A stretch of DNA of 64,000 nt from Theristus sp. LFF4_11 (taxonomy: Eukaryota; Nematoda; Chromadorea; Monhysterida; Xyalidae): contig JASANC010001576.1 in NCBI GenBank assembly GCA_030248135.1, forward strand, positions 1 to 64,000, written 5' to 3'. Below, one piece after another: positions 36,166-49,300 of the stretch. The translations under genes and the position numbers were made by a program. How positions within the stretch are numbered: the stretch's first letter is position 1; each line of letters opens with the position of its first letter. The notes under the pieces are model-generated. The model searched no databases. It was given only the letters and a program-made list of their open reading frames with translations, and was not told the DNA's origin.

Positions 36166-37031
36166 GGAAAATGACTGCTGATTTGAAGACGCATTCAGTA
36201 CTGATTTTATAAAAAAACTATAGTCCAAACGAGACAAGACAGTTTCTTCCATCATGACAATTACATCTTATCTTGTTTTATGACCGTCTCCCAAGAAATT
36301 CCAAGTTAAGTTACACACTCAATGATACGTACAGTAGAAACCAGCAGTTTTACATTTCCTAGTGGCGAAAAATACATACGGTAAAGTACATTGTATGTTT
36401 GTTTAGATCTGTCATTTTATTGCAGAAGAAGCAAATGAAACTTTGAATTGCAGTAAGAAGAACGAAAGCCTAGTGTCTAGAAGCGCTGGACTAGGTGAAA
36501 AGACCCTCGAATAAGTGAGAGCTTCGTTGTTTTCAATCAAAAGTTCCATCAGAAATACAAATCGGACAGCCACACAGAACGTTCCAACCAACCGTAATTT
36601 AGCACATTCCAGTACATTCATGTCGGACATGTCGTGCGCTACCGTACTGATTCGCAACACCACACCACCAGCATTATAGATAATACGTGCTGCAACATCA
36701 ACTTGCAGATCTTATATTCAAACACGCGCGCTCCCTGCGCGCTGTTTATGACACACGCAGTGCGCACAGTGATATGAGTACCGTACTCTAGGAAATGTGC
36801 TGATGTGTGCGGCCATCTTGCATAAAGATCCATTCCAAACCTTCGTGCGAAAAGTCACAAGTAGGCAGACAGACTGGGCACATATAGAGAATATGTGCGC
36901 ATACTGTAGCACAGCATAGCGCACGTGCGCTGTCCGTCTTCTTTAAATCATAAAACACGACAAAAGGCAGGAAAACAGAACCGAATGCAAAATGTTCACC
37001 AATTAGAATCGATATAGCGCTTTTTTCTCAC
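36166..37031. other. Region between convergent PDZ 3' end and unknown minus-strand gene
   Basis: Contains the PDZ 3' UTR. On the minus strand, 36648-36412 stays open and ends GCAATAAAATGA, so an AATAAA signal lies at the tip of the frame. It may be the last exon or 3' UTR of the gene that starts at 37272. The segment 36700-36930 is rich in GCGC and TGTGCG with short palindromes. Confidence 0.35.
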
Positions 37032-37272
37032 CGAATTCTTTCACGCAACATTCGGATTTCAGACAGAAAATCCGTCGCTGGTAACAAACCGAATGTCTTC
37101 AACTGGCGAATGGCCGACAAGAAACGGCTGAAGCGCGCGCGGAACTGCGATTCGAGATCGGGCGTTTCTGACGGCCGATTCGGCGGCCCCGCAGCCGCTT
37201 GACCGTCGCGCCGTCGGCTTGTTCGTCCGGGATTTCTCTCGATAATCGTTGTGTGTCATTGGAATCGTGCAT
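37032..37272 (-). CDS. Unrecognised exon divergent from the CBP gene, with an apparent frame change
   Basis: From the ATG at 37272 the frame reads MHDSNDTQRLSREIPDEQAD and GATVKRLRG but stops after 57 codons. A second frame, open from about 37200, reads PSETPDLESQFRARFSRFLS, AIRQLKTFGLLPATDF and LSEIRMLRERI. It ends at a good GTGAGA donor (37031-37026). Both look coding, so a one-base indel or a small splice within the GC-rich run near 37185-37200 is likely. A possible next exon begins near 36648 (HDMSDMNVLECAKLRL). The family is not recognised. The start lies 111 bp from the CBP start, so the two genes may share a promoter. Confidence 0.4.
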
Positions 37273-37382
37273 TTTTCACCGGCGACTGCGTTCGTCTGAC
37301 GGCCGCGCGCCCGCGGTTCGGGTCGTTTCGTCTGAAGACTTGTTGAAACCGCCTGATTGGCGATCACCGCGATCCGCGCCCG

Positions 37383-40300
37383 ATGATGTCGGTCGACATG
37401 GAGGGTCCGGCGGCGAAGAAGCCGAAATTCGGCGCAGGCTCCGCCGACATGATCTCGACGCCGCGCGAATCCGCAGGTTGGTGGTTTGATTCTGTTTTTT
37501 GCAATTTTTTTTGTTTTTTTTATTTTGAAAATATTCAACATCGTTTTTTATTTTGAGAGGTTTTTCTCTGAGCGACTTTGTTGTTGTGTGTTGTTCTTGT
37601 TCAAGCAAAGTGAGTATTGTTGTTGGCTGGGAATTTTGCAACAACGACGCTGGCGCAGTTTACAATTTGTTTCAGTGTGTTAAATATTTGCGAATACGGA
37701 ACAAACCGTCGCTTGCCGCTTTCCCAGTAGCGAAAGCGGGACCTCGGGTGAGGGGGGGGTGTTTGCCTAATTTTAGAGGGGGGGGGTCAGGTGCCTTCTC
37801 GGTGAGGGGGGGGTGCACGGGCAGCAAATTTTCTTGAGGGGGGGGGTGCACTGGCAGAAAAATTTCGTGAGGGGGGGGTGCACGGGATCGCACGGGTAAT
37901 ACCAAATTTTTGCCTTTGAAAAACACAGAAATTCTTGTAAAATACAGAATATTTTGTGCAAGCAAGCTGCTTGTTTGGTCAGAAACAACAAAATCTATGC
38001 AGGGACAGACACAAACGTCAAGAAAAATGCAAAAATTACGGTATTTTTGGAAAAAATTGAGATGAGATTGACCACCGTGAGGGGGGGGGGGTGCGATCCC
38101 GTGTTTTCTCGCGAAGGGGGGTGGGGGGAGTCTAGTACCCGTGTCGAGGTAAAGGGGGGAGGGGGGGGGGTACACGGGTATCTGCCCGTGCACGGGCAGG
38201 ATTTTCGGCTGAGGGGGGGTACCCCCACCCCCCCCCCGCACTTTCGCTACTGCGCTTTCCATTGGTGGACTTTGCTCACACGCAATCCAGTAGTTCTTTG
38301 CTGATATGACTGAGTTAGGCGTAAGTATCACTGCGTTTGACAATTGTAATGAAATCCTGCGCTATTTTGGAAAAACAATTGCATTAAACGCAAGAATTTT
38401 GTAAAAAATGGCGTTTTAAATGAGATGGTTTGTTTTTGCAAAATTAGCAGCGGTTAAAAGCGAATCAATTTTGGCATATTTACAACAAAAACGACCCTCT
38501 TTGATTACAAGCGCACAAAGTAAAAAGTTTTGAAAAGCTTTCAGCAATGAACGCGCAATAAAGTTTTCATTTTGAATTTCGTTCTTCACTTATGAAAGTT
38601 TGAATTTGAATTGCGTGCGTGTTGAGTAAAATCTTGAAAAGGTATGAAATGAGCAAGTTCGGCGTCATGTTGTTTTTTGGTCGGCTCTTCAACGAATGGC
38701 CGAGTTTTCTTTACACATGCAAATGAATTTTGGTGCAAAAAGACTGAACCGCGAACGTTCATGATGTTCGTCATGATGCAAGGACAAGTTTTATAAAAAC
38801 AGCGAAGCCGAATCGAACAAATATCTGTCGTGACTTGATCTGTGAGCTAAACAAGCGCTTCATTTTCTCACAAGTGCAAAAAAAGACGAAACGTAAAAAA
38901 CAATCACGGTTTCACGATAGAAAAAAAACAAAAAAAACAACCCTCTCCAGACTTCGACATCTTCGGCAACTTCGATTCGTCCGAAGCTCGCGGCGCCGAT
39001 TTGCCCGACGAACTGCTGACGTTGGACAATGAACCGTCGATGACGACGGCGACCAGCAGCACCAGCAGCAGCGGCGTCTCGTCCGCCGCCACGTCAGCCT
39101 CCTCGACCGCATCGTCGTCGTCGTCATCGCAGCAAGCGTCGAACTCACTTTCGCAACAACTCAACAATAATACTAACGCCAATTCAAACAATCCGACAAA
39201 CAGTAGCAGCAGCAGCACAAACACAACTTTAAACTCCACTAATCCAGTGAACTCCAGCAGAGGGCTACCCTCGTATAGCAGTAGTCAACCGTCGACGTCG
39301 TCGTCCGCGACGATCGACAACACGAATACAAACAGTTCGTACGGCTCCGGTGGCGCGAATCGTGGGCCCCCACCTGTGATGTCGACCGGGCGGCCGCAGC
39401 AGCAGCAGCAGCATTCGGGAGGGCACCCACCGGGCAGCGGCGGTTCAGTGCTACAGAATTTATTGACGAATCCATCGCACGGCGCCGCTGCTTCGATGTG
39501 CGGCCAACAACAGCAGGACTCGACCGGGGGTACAACCTCCTCGATGCAACAGCAGCAACAGCATTACCCCGGCGGGGGACCACCGTCTGTTGGGGGTGGT
39601 GTACCACAGCCGGGCGGCGGCGCGGCCGGTCCGCGTTCGATGCAAAGCCAACCGAAGATTGCGGCCAGTCCGCAACGGGCGCCGCCCTCCGTCGGATCGA
39701 CGCCGCAGCAGAGCAACATTCCAGTGTCGTCGTATGCGGGGTGAGTGACACGGCGGCGGTGGAAACGTTGCGCTGTTTTGCGTGTTTGCAATTTTGGTTC
39801 GATTTGTTTTTTTTTTGACTGGTTAAGGGTAAGTATTGCAATGCATTAGGGTAACCCGCACAATACGACAATTCGTGTTTCCCGACGGACCTTGAAGGCT
39901 TCAGTTGGAAGGTTGTTTGAACTTCAGAGTTCTGAAGACTGCGTTCAGGTTTAGAGTTCAGTCAATAGCCACAAAGTCGGCTGTTTCCTTTGTGCGGTGG
40001 TACTGCAACCGCAACCGTGGGGAAAGCAGCAGAAGTCAACAAAGAAAACGGAATAATTTTTTTTCAACCGTGTCCAGCAACGCGCGCAGTCCGGCTCAAT
40101 CCACGATGTCGACCATGCTCGGCTCACCGCCGCCGTCGGTTGGCATGAACGTGCCCGCGCGAGCCATGCCGAATGGACCGCGCTCTGTCGGCCCGTCTGG
40201 GCATGCCATGGCTGCCGGTGAGTGCCCGTGCCGGCTTGTTTGCGAGTATTCTCGAGAATATAGGGCTCTGAAGCAAAATTGATTTCAATGTGCATAAATT

Positions 40301-43300
40301 TAATTGAATGATTCACAGTAGATGTCTTGGGGAAGTATAAAAGCAATGAGAGAAACAATTTGACCGTTTTGGTGTGGATCCTGGAGGAACATCTGGCTGG
40401 GGTGAAAGAAAACACTTGAACCTTGCTCATGTGGATTTGGCAAAAAAAAACTATGATAACGACAACCAACAAAGCCTCGCATGTTTTGTAGAGGCATATA
40501 ACGAAACCTACCAAACTCATTTATTTCAAAAGCTCATTGATCACCTCAGGCCCATACATGGACGACTCCGCTCAGCAGCAATCGCCTTACGGCGGCGGCA
40601 TGCCTCCGGCCTACCAGCAGGCGCCGCAGGGGCCAGCAGGCGCACAGCGAGCCTTCCGACCGCAGCAGCAGCAGCAGCAGCAGTACCCCGCGAACGCACG
40701 CCCGTCCATGGTGAACGGCGGTACACCGCCGACCAGAGGGCAGCGGCCGCAGATGACTATGCAACAACAACAGCAGATGATGATGATGAGGGTGAGCAAA
40801 GCGATTGCTTTTGAATGGTTTTTGTGCAAGTTGAATGTGTTGGTTGTTATGCTGGTACGTTTGTGCAATGCGCTTCGATGATGAAGCCCCAGGGGAGTTC
40901 CGTCGGACAGACAGACCGATTCAAACAGCTGCTGTTCAACCGAGGAACTGCTCCAACATCAAAAACCTTACACTTCAGCAGCAATCCGGCTACTCCGGTA
41001 CTGGCGGTGCGGGCGGCGGCGGTGGCCCGCTCGGCTACGACCCGCAACAGCAACAACAGCAGCAAGGCGGCCCGCAATACGCCGGCGCGGGCATGGGCGG
41101 CCCGATGACCTCGCAGGCCGGTCCGGGCGGCCCGCAAATGAACAGCGGCCCGCCGATGCGGATGCCGCAGAACGGTCAACCGATGGGCGCCGACGGGTTT
41201 GGCTCGCCAGGCGCGGGCGCTGCGAACATGCCGCCGCAGCAGCAATACGGTCCGCAGGGTGGACGCTTCCCGCAGCCAAATGTTTGTCGTTGTTTCTGTT
41301 CTTTTTTGTTTTGAACCATCTGTGACATTGCGCCGCGCTGCTTGTTTTGACTGAGTTTGTCTTCAAAGTTGAGCAGACTAGAGCTTTGATTGAAGTGGAG
41401 CTGAATTGAGTATTTTGCTCGCAGCTCCTGGTGTTTCGTGTGTAGTCTTCAGAGCTCAGACTAAGACTTTGGTTTAAGCGCAACTGAATTCAGTATTTTA
41501 CCCCCTAACTGCCACTGTTTCCGTGCGTTTCCAGCAAGCAATGATGTCGTCAGCGCACGCGCCAACAGCGCTGCAGAACGGCATGCCCGTGACGTCCGTC
41601 GCCGCGCCGCAACTGTACTCGCCGCAGCCGATGTCTCAGCAACAGCAGCAAGGCGCCGTCTCGCAGTCGCAGCAGCCGCAGCAGCACCAACCAGCGCCGC
41701 CGAACGTGTCACTGCCGCTGAACATGAATCCGAACCAAATGCCGAGACCACCACCGCCCGGTGCGCAGCAGGCGATGTCACAGCAGGTACGCTGCTTCCG
41801 GGGGGGGGGGGTTATCGGAGTTGAGACGAGGAAACCACTGTGCGATTGGCTAGTTTTGTGTGCGCTTGCGTTGAACCGGCCGGGTCGTGGTTCGTTTTGT
41901 GAAGATGCGCTTCATGAGTGACTGATTGTCAAAGTTTGAGTAAAAACATCACAAAATAACGCGACTTTTCTTTTTGAATTCAACCGGTTTGAATCTAGCG
42001 CTCGTATTGTTTCCAGTGTCAGATACAAGACGATTATTCTACTGCACCAGTGTTTTCACGAATTTTTCATGAACCAATTGGTAGTTAGTCGTAAAAAAGG
42101 CCCCAAAAAAATCTTCGACAACAACAACAATGCCGCTCTGTTCATGCAGGCGCCCGGCTCCGTCGGTCCGCCAGTGTCGAGCAGCAACAACAGCAACAAC
42201 AACTCGCCTGGTCCGCAACAGCCGGGTGGTGGACAGGGCGGCGGCGCCGCGGGCAACCAGGACCCCGAGAAGCGACGTCTCATCCAGCAGCAACTGGTGC
42301 TGCTGTTGCACGCGCACAAATGCCAGCAGCGTGAGCAACAGAACGGCCAGGCGTGCGAGCTGCCGCACTGCAGCACGATGAAGACGGTGCTGCAGCATAT
42401 GACCTCGTGTCAGTCGGGGCGCACGTGCACTTGTGAGTGCTTGGTGGTTGTTATGGTGGTTTGCGGCTGCGGGTTTGGGGTTTGTTGCCGAATGGATTGG
42501 ATTATTGAGAACTGGGATTTAGGTTGGTTGATTTGAAGGGTTTTTGTTGTCAAACAACGGATTGGAGTTACACATGTGTCTTTTATTTGACAAGACTGTG
42601 TCGTCAAGTTCCTGGGTCAGATTGATAAGAATTCTGAAGCTTGACATCTTTAACGGGATTTTTCTGAGCAAATCTTTCGCGCCGATTGATCAAATCAATC
42701 GATGCTAAAGAAGAGACCGCTTTTAGCAGTATTCGGTCTGACATTTTGCAAACCTTAATCAGCTCTCAGGCAACCGAAACTTTGAACAATCCGTCAATTC
42801 CAATTTTTGATTCCAAATACAAAGTTGTCCGAAATGCCGTTACCTTTCCATATTTGTGTATTCAGTTGCCCACTGCGCCTCGTCGCGTCAGATAATCTCG
42901 CATTGGCGAAACTGCCACCGTGACGATTGTCCCGTGTGCACGCCGCTGAAGCAGATATCCGGCAGTGATAAAAAAGGTTCGTTGAGAGTTGACAGTTGTA
43001 AAACACGATTAGAGTGGTGCTTTTTTAGTTGAGTACTCTAGAGTCACGATTGTGATTAGCAGGAATGTGATGTTTATTCTGAAGACGATAAACTGCAAAC
43101 ACAGTAATGTTGCACAGTAACGAACACATGCGCACACACGATAGTACACCAGCGTGCGTGTGTGGCGTGCCTGTGTGTTTGTCTGCGACTGTGTTTGTTT
43201 GTACCATCATCACTTCATCACTTCTTCACAACCCAGTGCACCATTCCAATTTTCCGACTACCAAACCGCCCATCTCCCACTCGCAGACCAAGCGCAAGCA

Positions 43301-46300
43301 GCGAGCAACGCCTTCTCAGCGGCCTACTCGACCGCGAACGGCCCGCTGACGACCATGGTCGACTCGATGGCCGCACCGCCCCCGAATCAACTGGCGCCCA
43401 TGCAAGCGACCGGCGGTCAAGCTCCCGGCGGCCCCGGGATGCCGCGCGCACCTTCGTTCGGCCGTGCGCCCGCTGGTGGCCCGCAGACGGGCGGCGGCGG
43501 CGGTGCGGGCGGCTTAGCGCCGCAAGCGGGCGGCTTCTATGCCGGCCCGCCACACCAGCAGCAGCCGGCGCAAACGCAGCAACAGCAACAGCAACAGCAG
43601 CAACTCGCGCAGCAGGGTGCGCCGCAAGTGGGCCACCAGGGCATGCCGGCGGGCGTCGGGGCGGCCGCGCACGCGTACGCACGCAACCAACTGCAGGACG
43701 GCAGTCAGTATCCGCCGCCGGAGCCGCCCAATGGACCGCCGAAGGTAGTTTGTACATTGTTTTTATTTGGTTCTGTGACGGAATGAGTTTGCAGAGACGT
43801 ATAGGGAACCTAGTTTCAATTGTTATGTGGCAATTCAAAATTGTTTAAGTGACTCGGATCACTTTGCCAATTTTGAATTACCGCGTCGTGCATGAAACTG
43901 TTTACCTATCTATGCGCTCATTGAGTCTCGAAACCAAAATAAAAGATCATAGTACGGTCAAATTCAAAATAAAGGCTGATTGGTCCGTGATCACGCGACG
44001 CATGTCTTTCTGTGAAGGAGAGAGTTCGCCCTCCGCAACAACGCCTGCAGAAAACGCATGCATCACGTGATTACCAGCCAATAAGCTTATTGCCTATAAT
44101 TTTGAGTTTATGACTGTATTTTTTTGCACGAGAGTTTATTGTTTCTTTGTGGGACTGGGTGTTTAGCTCTCTCTGTGCTTTGTTGTCGCTCAGCTCAGCA
44201 ACACTTGATTTTTTATCCAGATTTTTGTGTATTCTTCATTTTCACCAAAAAAAAACAATCCAACGAACAAAACTGAGCCATTGCTACTAAATTCTTTTAA
44301 TTCCAAAAGGCAACAGATAAAAACTAAAATACCTAAAAAAACCACCCCGACCACGAAACGTCACGTCTCACTTTAACAGCATTGTAATCAATTCCATGGG
44401 AGAACTGTAAAAGCGTGTTGGATGCATTTGAAGCTTGAAAGCTAATGCATGAAGTGGCTGATGCAACAAGCACAAGCTCAGGGTCAAATATGTTGGAACA
44501 TTTATTCGGCCTTGTTTAGCTTTCAGCATTGAGTAGTGCTTTGAGAACATCACAAGTAGTTTTTTTCAGTTTTAAATCCATTTTCAGTTCAATCAGATAC
44601 TTCCCGAATAAATCGGCAATCACACGTTTTTCAAGCCCACGAGCTGATTGGCTGCTCAAAGCGCTCGGTTTTATGTTCTTTATGTTCTTTTTTGTTGATG
44701 AAAACCATGCTTCGCGTGACCGTCAGCGTTTGGCGTTTCCGTTCCAGGAATGGCACCTGCTCGTCACGAGGGACCTCCGCAATCATCTCGTCAGTAAACT
44801 GGTCAAGGCGATCTTTCCATCGCCCGATCCGTCCGCAATCAACGACACGCGACTCCACGATCTCATTCAATACGCACGGAAGGTCGAGAAGGACATGTTC
44901 GAGCAGGCGAATGATAGGGTGCGTTTGGAATTTGGTTTTTTTGACGGTTTTTGTTTTGGAGATTTGCTTTGTCAGCTTCGAGGAAGCGTGATATGGGTGC
45001 TGGAATCGGAATGTCGCTTTTGTGGCAGGCAAAACAGCGCGTGTTGTTGGATTTGCAATGCTATTGCTAGGTGAAACATGTTTTTTTGAGGGTCCGCCTA
45101 CAAACGCCTCCCCTGACATATTCGTGTACCTATACTAACATTAGGTTAGGAACGGATGTTATGAAATGGCGTAATCCAATTCCGACACGCTGATTGGCTG
45201 TATCATGCTGCCTTACCAATCAGTGCACTCCCACACACGCATGCAAGACATGCATGGTTCATTGCGAAATTTTAAACTATTTGTATTTTTTACTCAATAA
45301 ACTGCTCTTCAGGAAGAATACTACCACCTGTTGGCGGAGAAGATCTACAAAATCCAGAAAGAACTCCAAGAGAAGAAGAACGCACGGAAACAGATCGAAC
45401 AGAATCGACTGCCGAACATGCCCATGCAGAATGGGCCGATGTCGAGTATGAGCGGCAATATCGGTGAGGTTTTTCTTCTTTTTTCATTTCGTTCATTAAT
45501 TTTTGAGACGAGTCTGAAACGTAAAGGAAACGCAAGGTTTCACTCCAAAGTGAGATGTTATTTTTTTGTGCGGAGTGCGATGCGAACCAAGCTGATGCTG
45601 ATTGGTCAGTTGCATTTCAGTGGGTACTTTACTTCAAGTAGCAAAAGAGGGGCGATTTAGTCGACTGGAGAACAACCCAGATTCTATTTGCTGGTTCATC
45701 AGAAGACGGGAAAACTTTCCGACAGTTTCACGCTCTCAGTTCGTCACAAAAAAACCTGATTACACCAAAAACGCCGCCGCTTTCATTTCCAGCGGACCAC
45801 ATGCAAATGGTGGACAGCGACGTGCCGCCGAATCGAACGGTCACCTCGATGGGCATGGGCCAGCCGCAGCCGCAGTCGATGCAGCCGGGCGGCGGCGCTC
45901 AGATGCCCGGTGGTCCGGGCCACCCCGGCGGCGGTGGCCCGAGCCAGCTGTCGCAATCGGCTCACGGCCTCATGGGTGGCCCGAACCCGAATCCGAACTC
46001 AATGGCCGCAGCGCACGCCGCTGGTGGCGCGATGCAGTCGGCTGGCAATGGTAATACGATCAACGTGAAACACGAGCCGAATGCGGCCGCTGCAGCGGCG
46101 AAGGGCAATCTGACGGTGAGCGGGAGGTTTTGGGGGATTAGTGGATTGATTGGGTGGTTGGGATGTTGGGCGTTGGTGGTGATTGACGAATTGGTAATGG
46201 TGCACGTGTGGCAATAGTTGTTGTTAGTGAATAATGTACGGCTCATGAGACACGCTGTTCTGCGCACATTGAATGATTAGCAGATGTTGGTTTGGTAGCA

Positions 46301-49300
46301 GAGCATGTCCATTCTATTTTCGATATGTTACTTAATTTACGTTTTTGTGGAAAGATCTGGGAACCACAAAATACGTCATCCACCACGTACAGTTGAAATC
46401 GATCTCTCTAAATGCGTACAAAGACTCGCTGATCGTCAAATATTACATTCGGCTCGCTAATTGGTCAAACGAGTGCGATGATGCAGCCAATCACCATATC
46501 ACCACCACCACCAACAGTCGGTGTTCTGTAACATTCCGTTTTCGTCCCATTGCAGTCGCAAGTGAAACAAGAGCCGATGTCGATCAAGAAGGAGGATCCG
46601 GACGGCGGCGGCGCCACCCCGCGTTCAGTGTCGCGCGCCACCGAGCGTCCGGCGAGTCGTGCGTCCACCTCAACCGCAACCTCCGCTGCCGCTGCCGCTG
46701 GCGCCGGCGACGTGAAGCCGCGCGCGCCCGTGAAACGGAAGACGTTCACGCGCGAGGAGCTGCTGCACGTGCTGACGCCGATCTGGGACAAGCTCGAGCG
46801 CATGGACGAGGCGATTCCGTTCCGTGTGCCCGTCGATCCGGTGCTGCTCGATATTCCGGTGAGCGTTTTGGTTGTTGGCGCTTGGTTGGTTTTTGTTTTT
46901 TTTTGTTTGGTGGAGTTTTGAAACGGTCGGGATACATCCACTGATGAGCCAGACCGATTCTGCGTCTAAGTTGGCCAGGCCCAAATGCACAGAGCTTCGT
47001 CTTCATACAATTTAATTGATTTAATTTGAGCAGTCACCGTTTAGCGCTCTGATTGATTGAATTACAAGTTGCATTCTATGACACAACCAATTGGTTTTCA
47101 TCAAGTTGCTAAATTTTCGTTTCAAGAATGAGGGTTTTTCTCTAGGACTACCCGGATATCGTCGAGCATCCGATGGACTTCTCGACAATCAAGGACAAGT
47201 TGAACAAGGGCGAATACAAGGATCCGTGGGAGTTCTGCGACGACATGTGGTTGATGTTCAATAACGCCTGGTTGTATAATAAGAAAAACTCGAAAGTGTA
47301 CAAATACTGTTCAAAGGTCGGTTCGTGATGTCAACGAGTGCATTTTGTTTGTGGTGTTTGTTCTGGAATTTGCAGCTCCTGTTTTGTCACACACAACAGA
47401 TTCTGCGTAGTGATTTGCATTTGACACCACAGTTTCACAGTAAAAACGTCCAAAATTTCGAAATTTTGCTCTATAAGAAAACAGAGCAAAAACCAGCTCT
47501 TGTCATGCTCCTTGTAAACGACTTGGTCAATGGCTTCTAAGATTGATTTTTGCGCTTGAGCATTTCATTCTTCAATATTCCGCGCATCATTTCCAGCTGT
47601 CCGAGTGTTTCGTGGCCGAGATCGACCCGGTGATGCAGGAACTGGGCTACTGCTGTGGCGAGCAGCTGGCCTTCACGCCGCTGCCGATCTTCTGCTACGG
47701 CCAGGCGATGTGCACCATCGCACGCGATCAACAATACTACTGCTACGAGGCGACGTCAGTCTGGTTTTAGTTATATTATAAGCTATGTCTACAGTCGAAC
47801 TCCGTGACTTATCCAACGGGGTGGTTGGTTGCGTGGTGATCCGTCACGATGCATGCTTTCGGTACAGGGCAGACCCAACCCCCCCCCCACAGCGCAGTGC
47901 CTGCAGAGAAAACATGCATCACGTCATCACCAACCAATCAGCTGATTGCCTATAATTTGGTGTTCGACTGAAACATGTTTTTGAAAAGTTACATTCTATT
48001 TCTATATCGTGTGCAATCAGCTGATTCCTTGGTGATCATGTGATGCATGGCTTCTGTGCAGGCATTGCTGTGGAGGCAAAGTCTCTTCTGCATAGAATGC
48101 ACGCATCTCGTGGTCACCATGCCAACCAATCAGCTAACTGCGTATGATATGGAAATAGACCCAAGTACAATGGAATCCACCAATCAGCGACAGGCATTTT
48201 TGAAATTTTGGATTTCCCCTGAAAGCCATGATGAACAATTACCCATATACGGTGAACCATTGTGATCACGTGATTAGTCTTGCTGAGCTTTCGTCCGAAA
48301 CGGAAATTCCGTTTTTTCAAATTTGGCATTTTTCTTGTGTTATCCCTGTTTGTAATAATTGCCAGCGTTCATTTCTTTCTGGTTTCTTACAGGTCTCGAA
48401 ACGAATGGAGTGGTGTTACGGTAACCGAGAAATACACGTACTGCGTGAAATGCTACCAGACGCAGGTGCCAGAGTGCGGTATCAATCTGAGCGACGATCC
48501 AAATGTCACAAAGTGAGTAGTTGTTTGAACTGGTTTTTGTATTATGGGGGCTATTGTTTCATATAATTCTGGTTGAATGGAAAATTTAAGCTGATTGGCT
48601 GCTTTTGATTTCGGACTGGGCTCACTGATTAGTCCAGTTAGTCTCGGTCGGTCATCACTCGTTCATTTCGACATTGTCTGCATCCAGAATTACAATTCAG
48701 CTCTTGGATTAAAAAAGCTTCTTCGTCGCGGTAACAACAAAACCAAGTGAAAACAAAACAAAACAATAAAACACCAAAAAACCAACGCGTTTCCACCATT
48801 TTGCAGCATGGTGCCAAAGTCCGATTTCAAGGCGCTGAAGAACGACCAAATCGACTACGAGCCGTTCATCGACTGCGTACAGTGCGGCCGCAAGTGGCAT
48901 CAGATCTGCGCGCTGCACAACGACAAAGTGATGGAGGCGTCGTTCGAGTGTCACTTCTGTCGCGTCGCCAAGACGAAACCGGAGAACAAGTTCACCGCGA
49001 AACGCCTGCCGCACTGTAAACTGTCGAAGCACATCGAGGACCGCGTGAACTTCTTCCTGAAGAATCCGCCCGCGAAGCATTCGAGCAGCTCTGCAGAGAA
49101 CCTGGCGGGCGCTGAAGTGGTGATCCGCGTGTTGAACTCGTGCGACAAGGAGGTGGACGTGAAGCCGATGATGAAACAGAAGTACGGTGGCGCGACGCCG
49201 CAGAACTACCCGGAGAAGTTTCCGTATCGATCGAAGGCGATCTTTGCCTTTGAGAACATTGACGGCGTCGAGGTGTGCTTCTTTGGGCTGCACGTGCAGG

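Noticed and set aside
37672..38343. 223-codon minus-strand frame
   Set aside because: It is the poly-Pro translation of the G-rich R2 transposon and crosses both element boundaries and the target duplications.
39239..39871. Long minus-strand reading frame of 210 codons
   Set aside because: It lies opposite the Gln/Ser-rich CBP exon 2, and repetitive CAG/GGC codons keep all frames open. It has no motif of its own.
43162..43848. Plus-strand frame of 228 codons in CBP exon 9 region
   Set aside because: It is an out-of-frame shadow of the Gly/Pro/Gln-rich exon. The in-phase frame continues CBP and ends at a GTAGTT donor.
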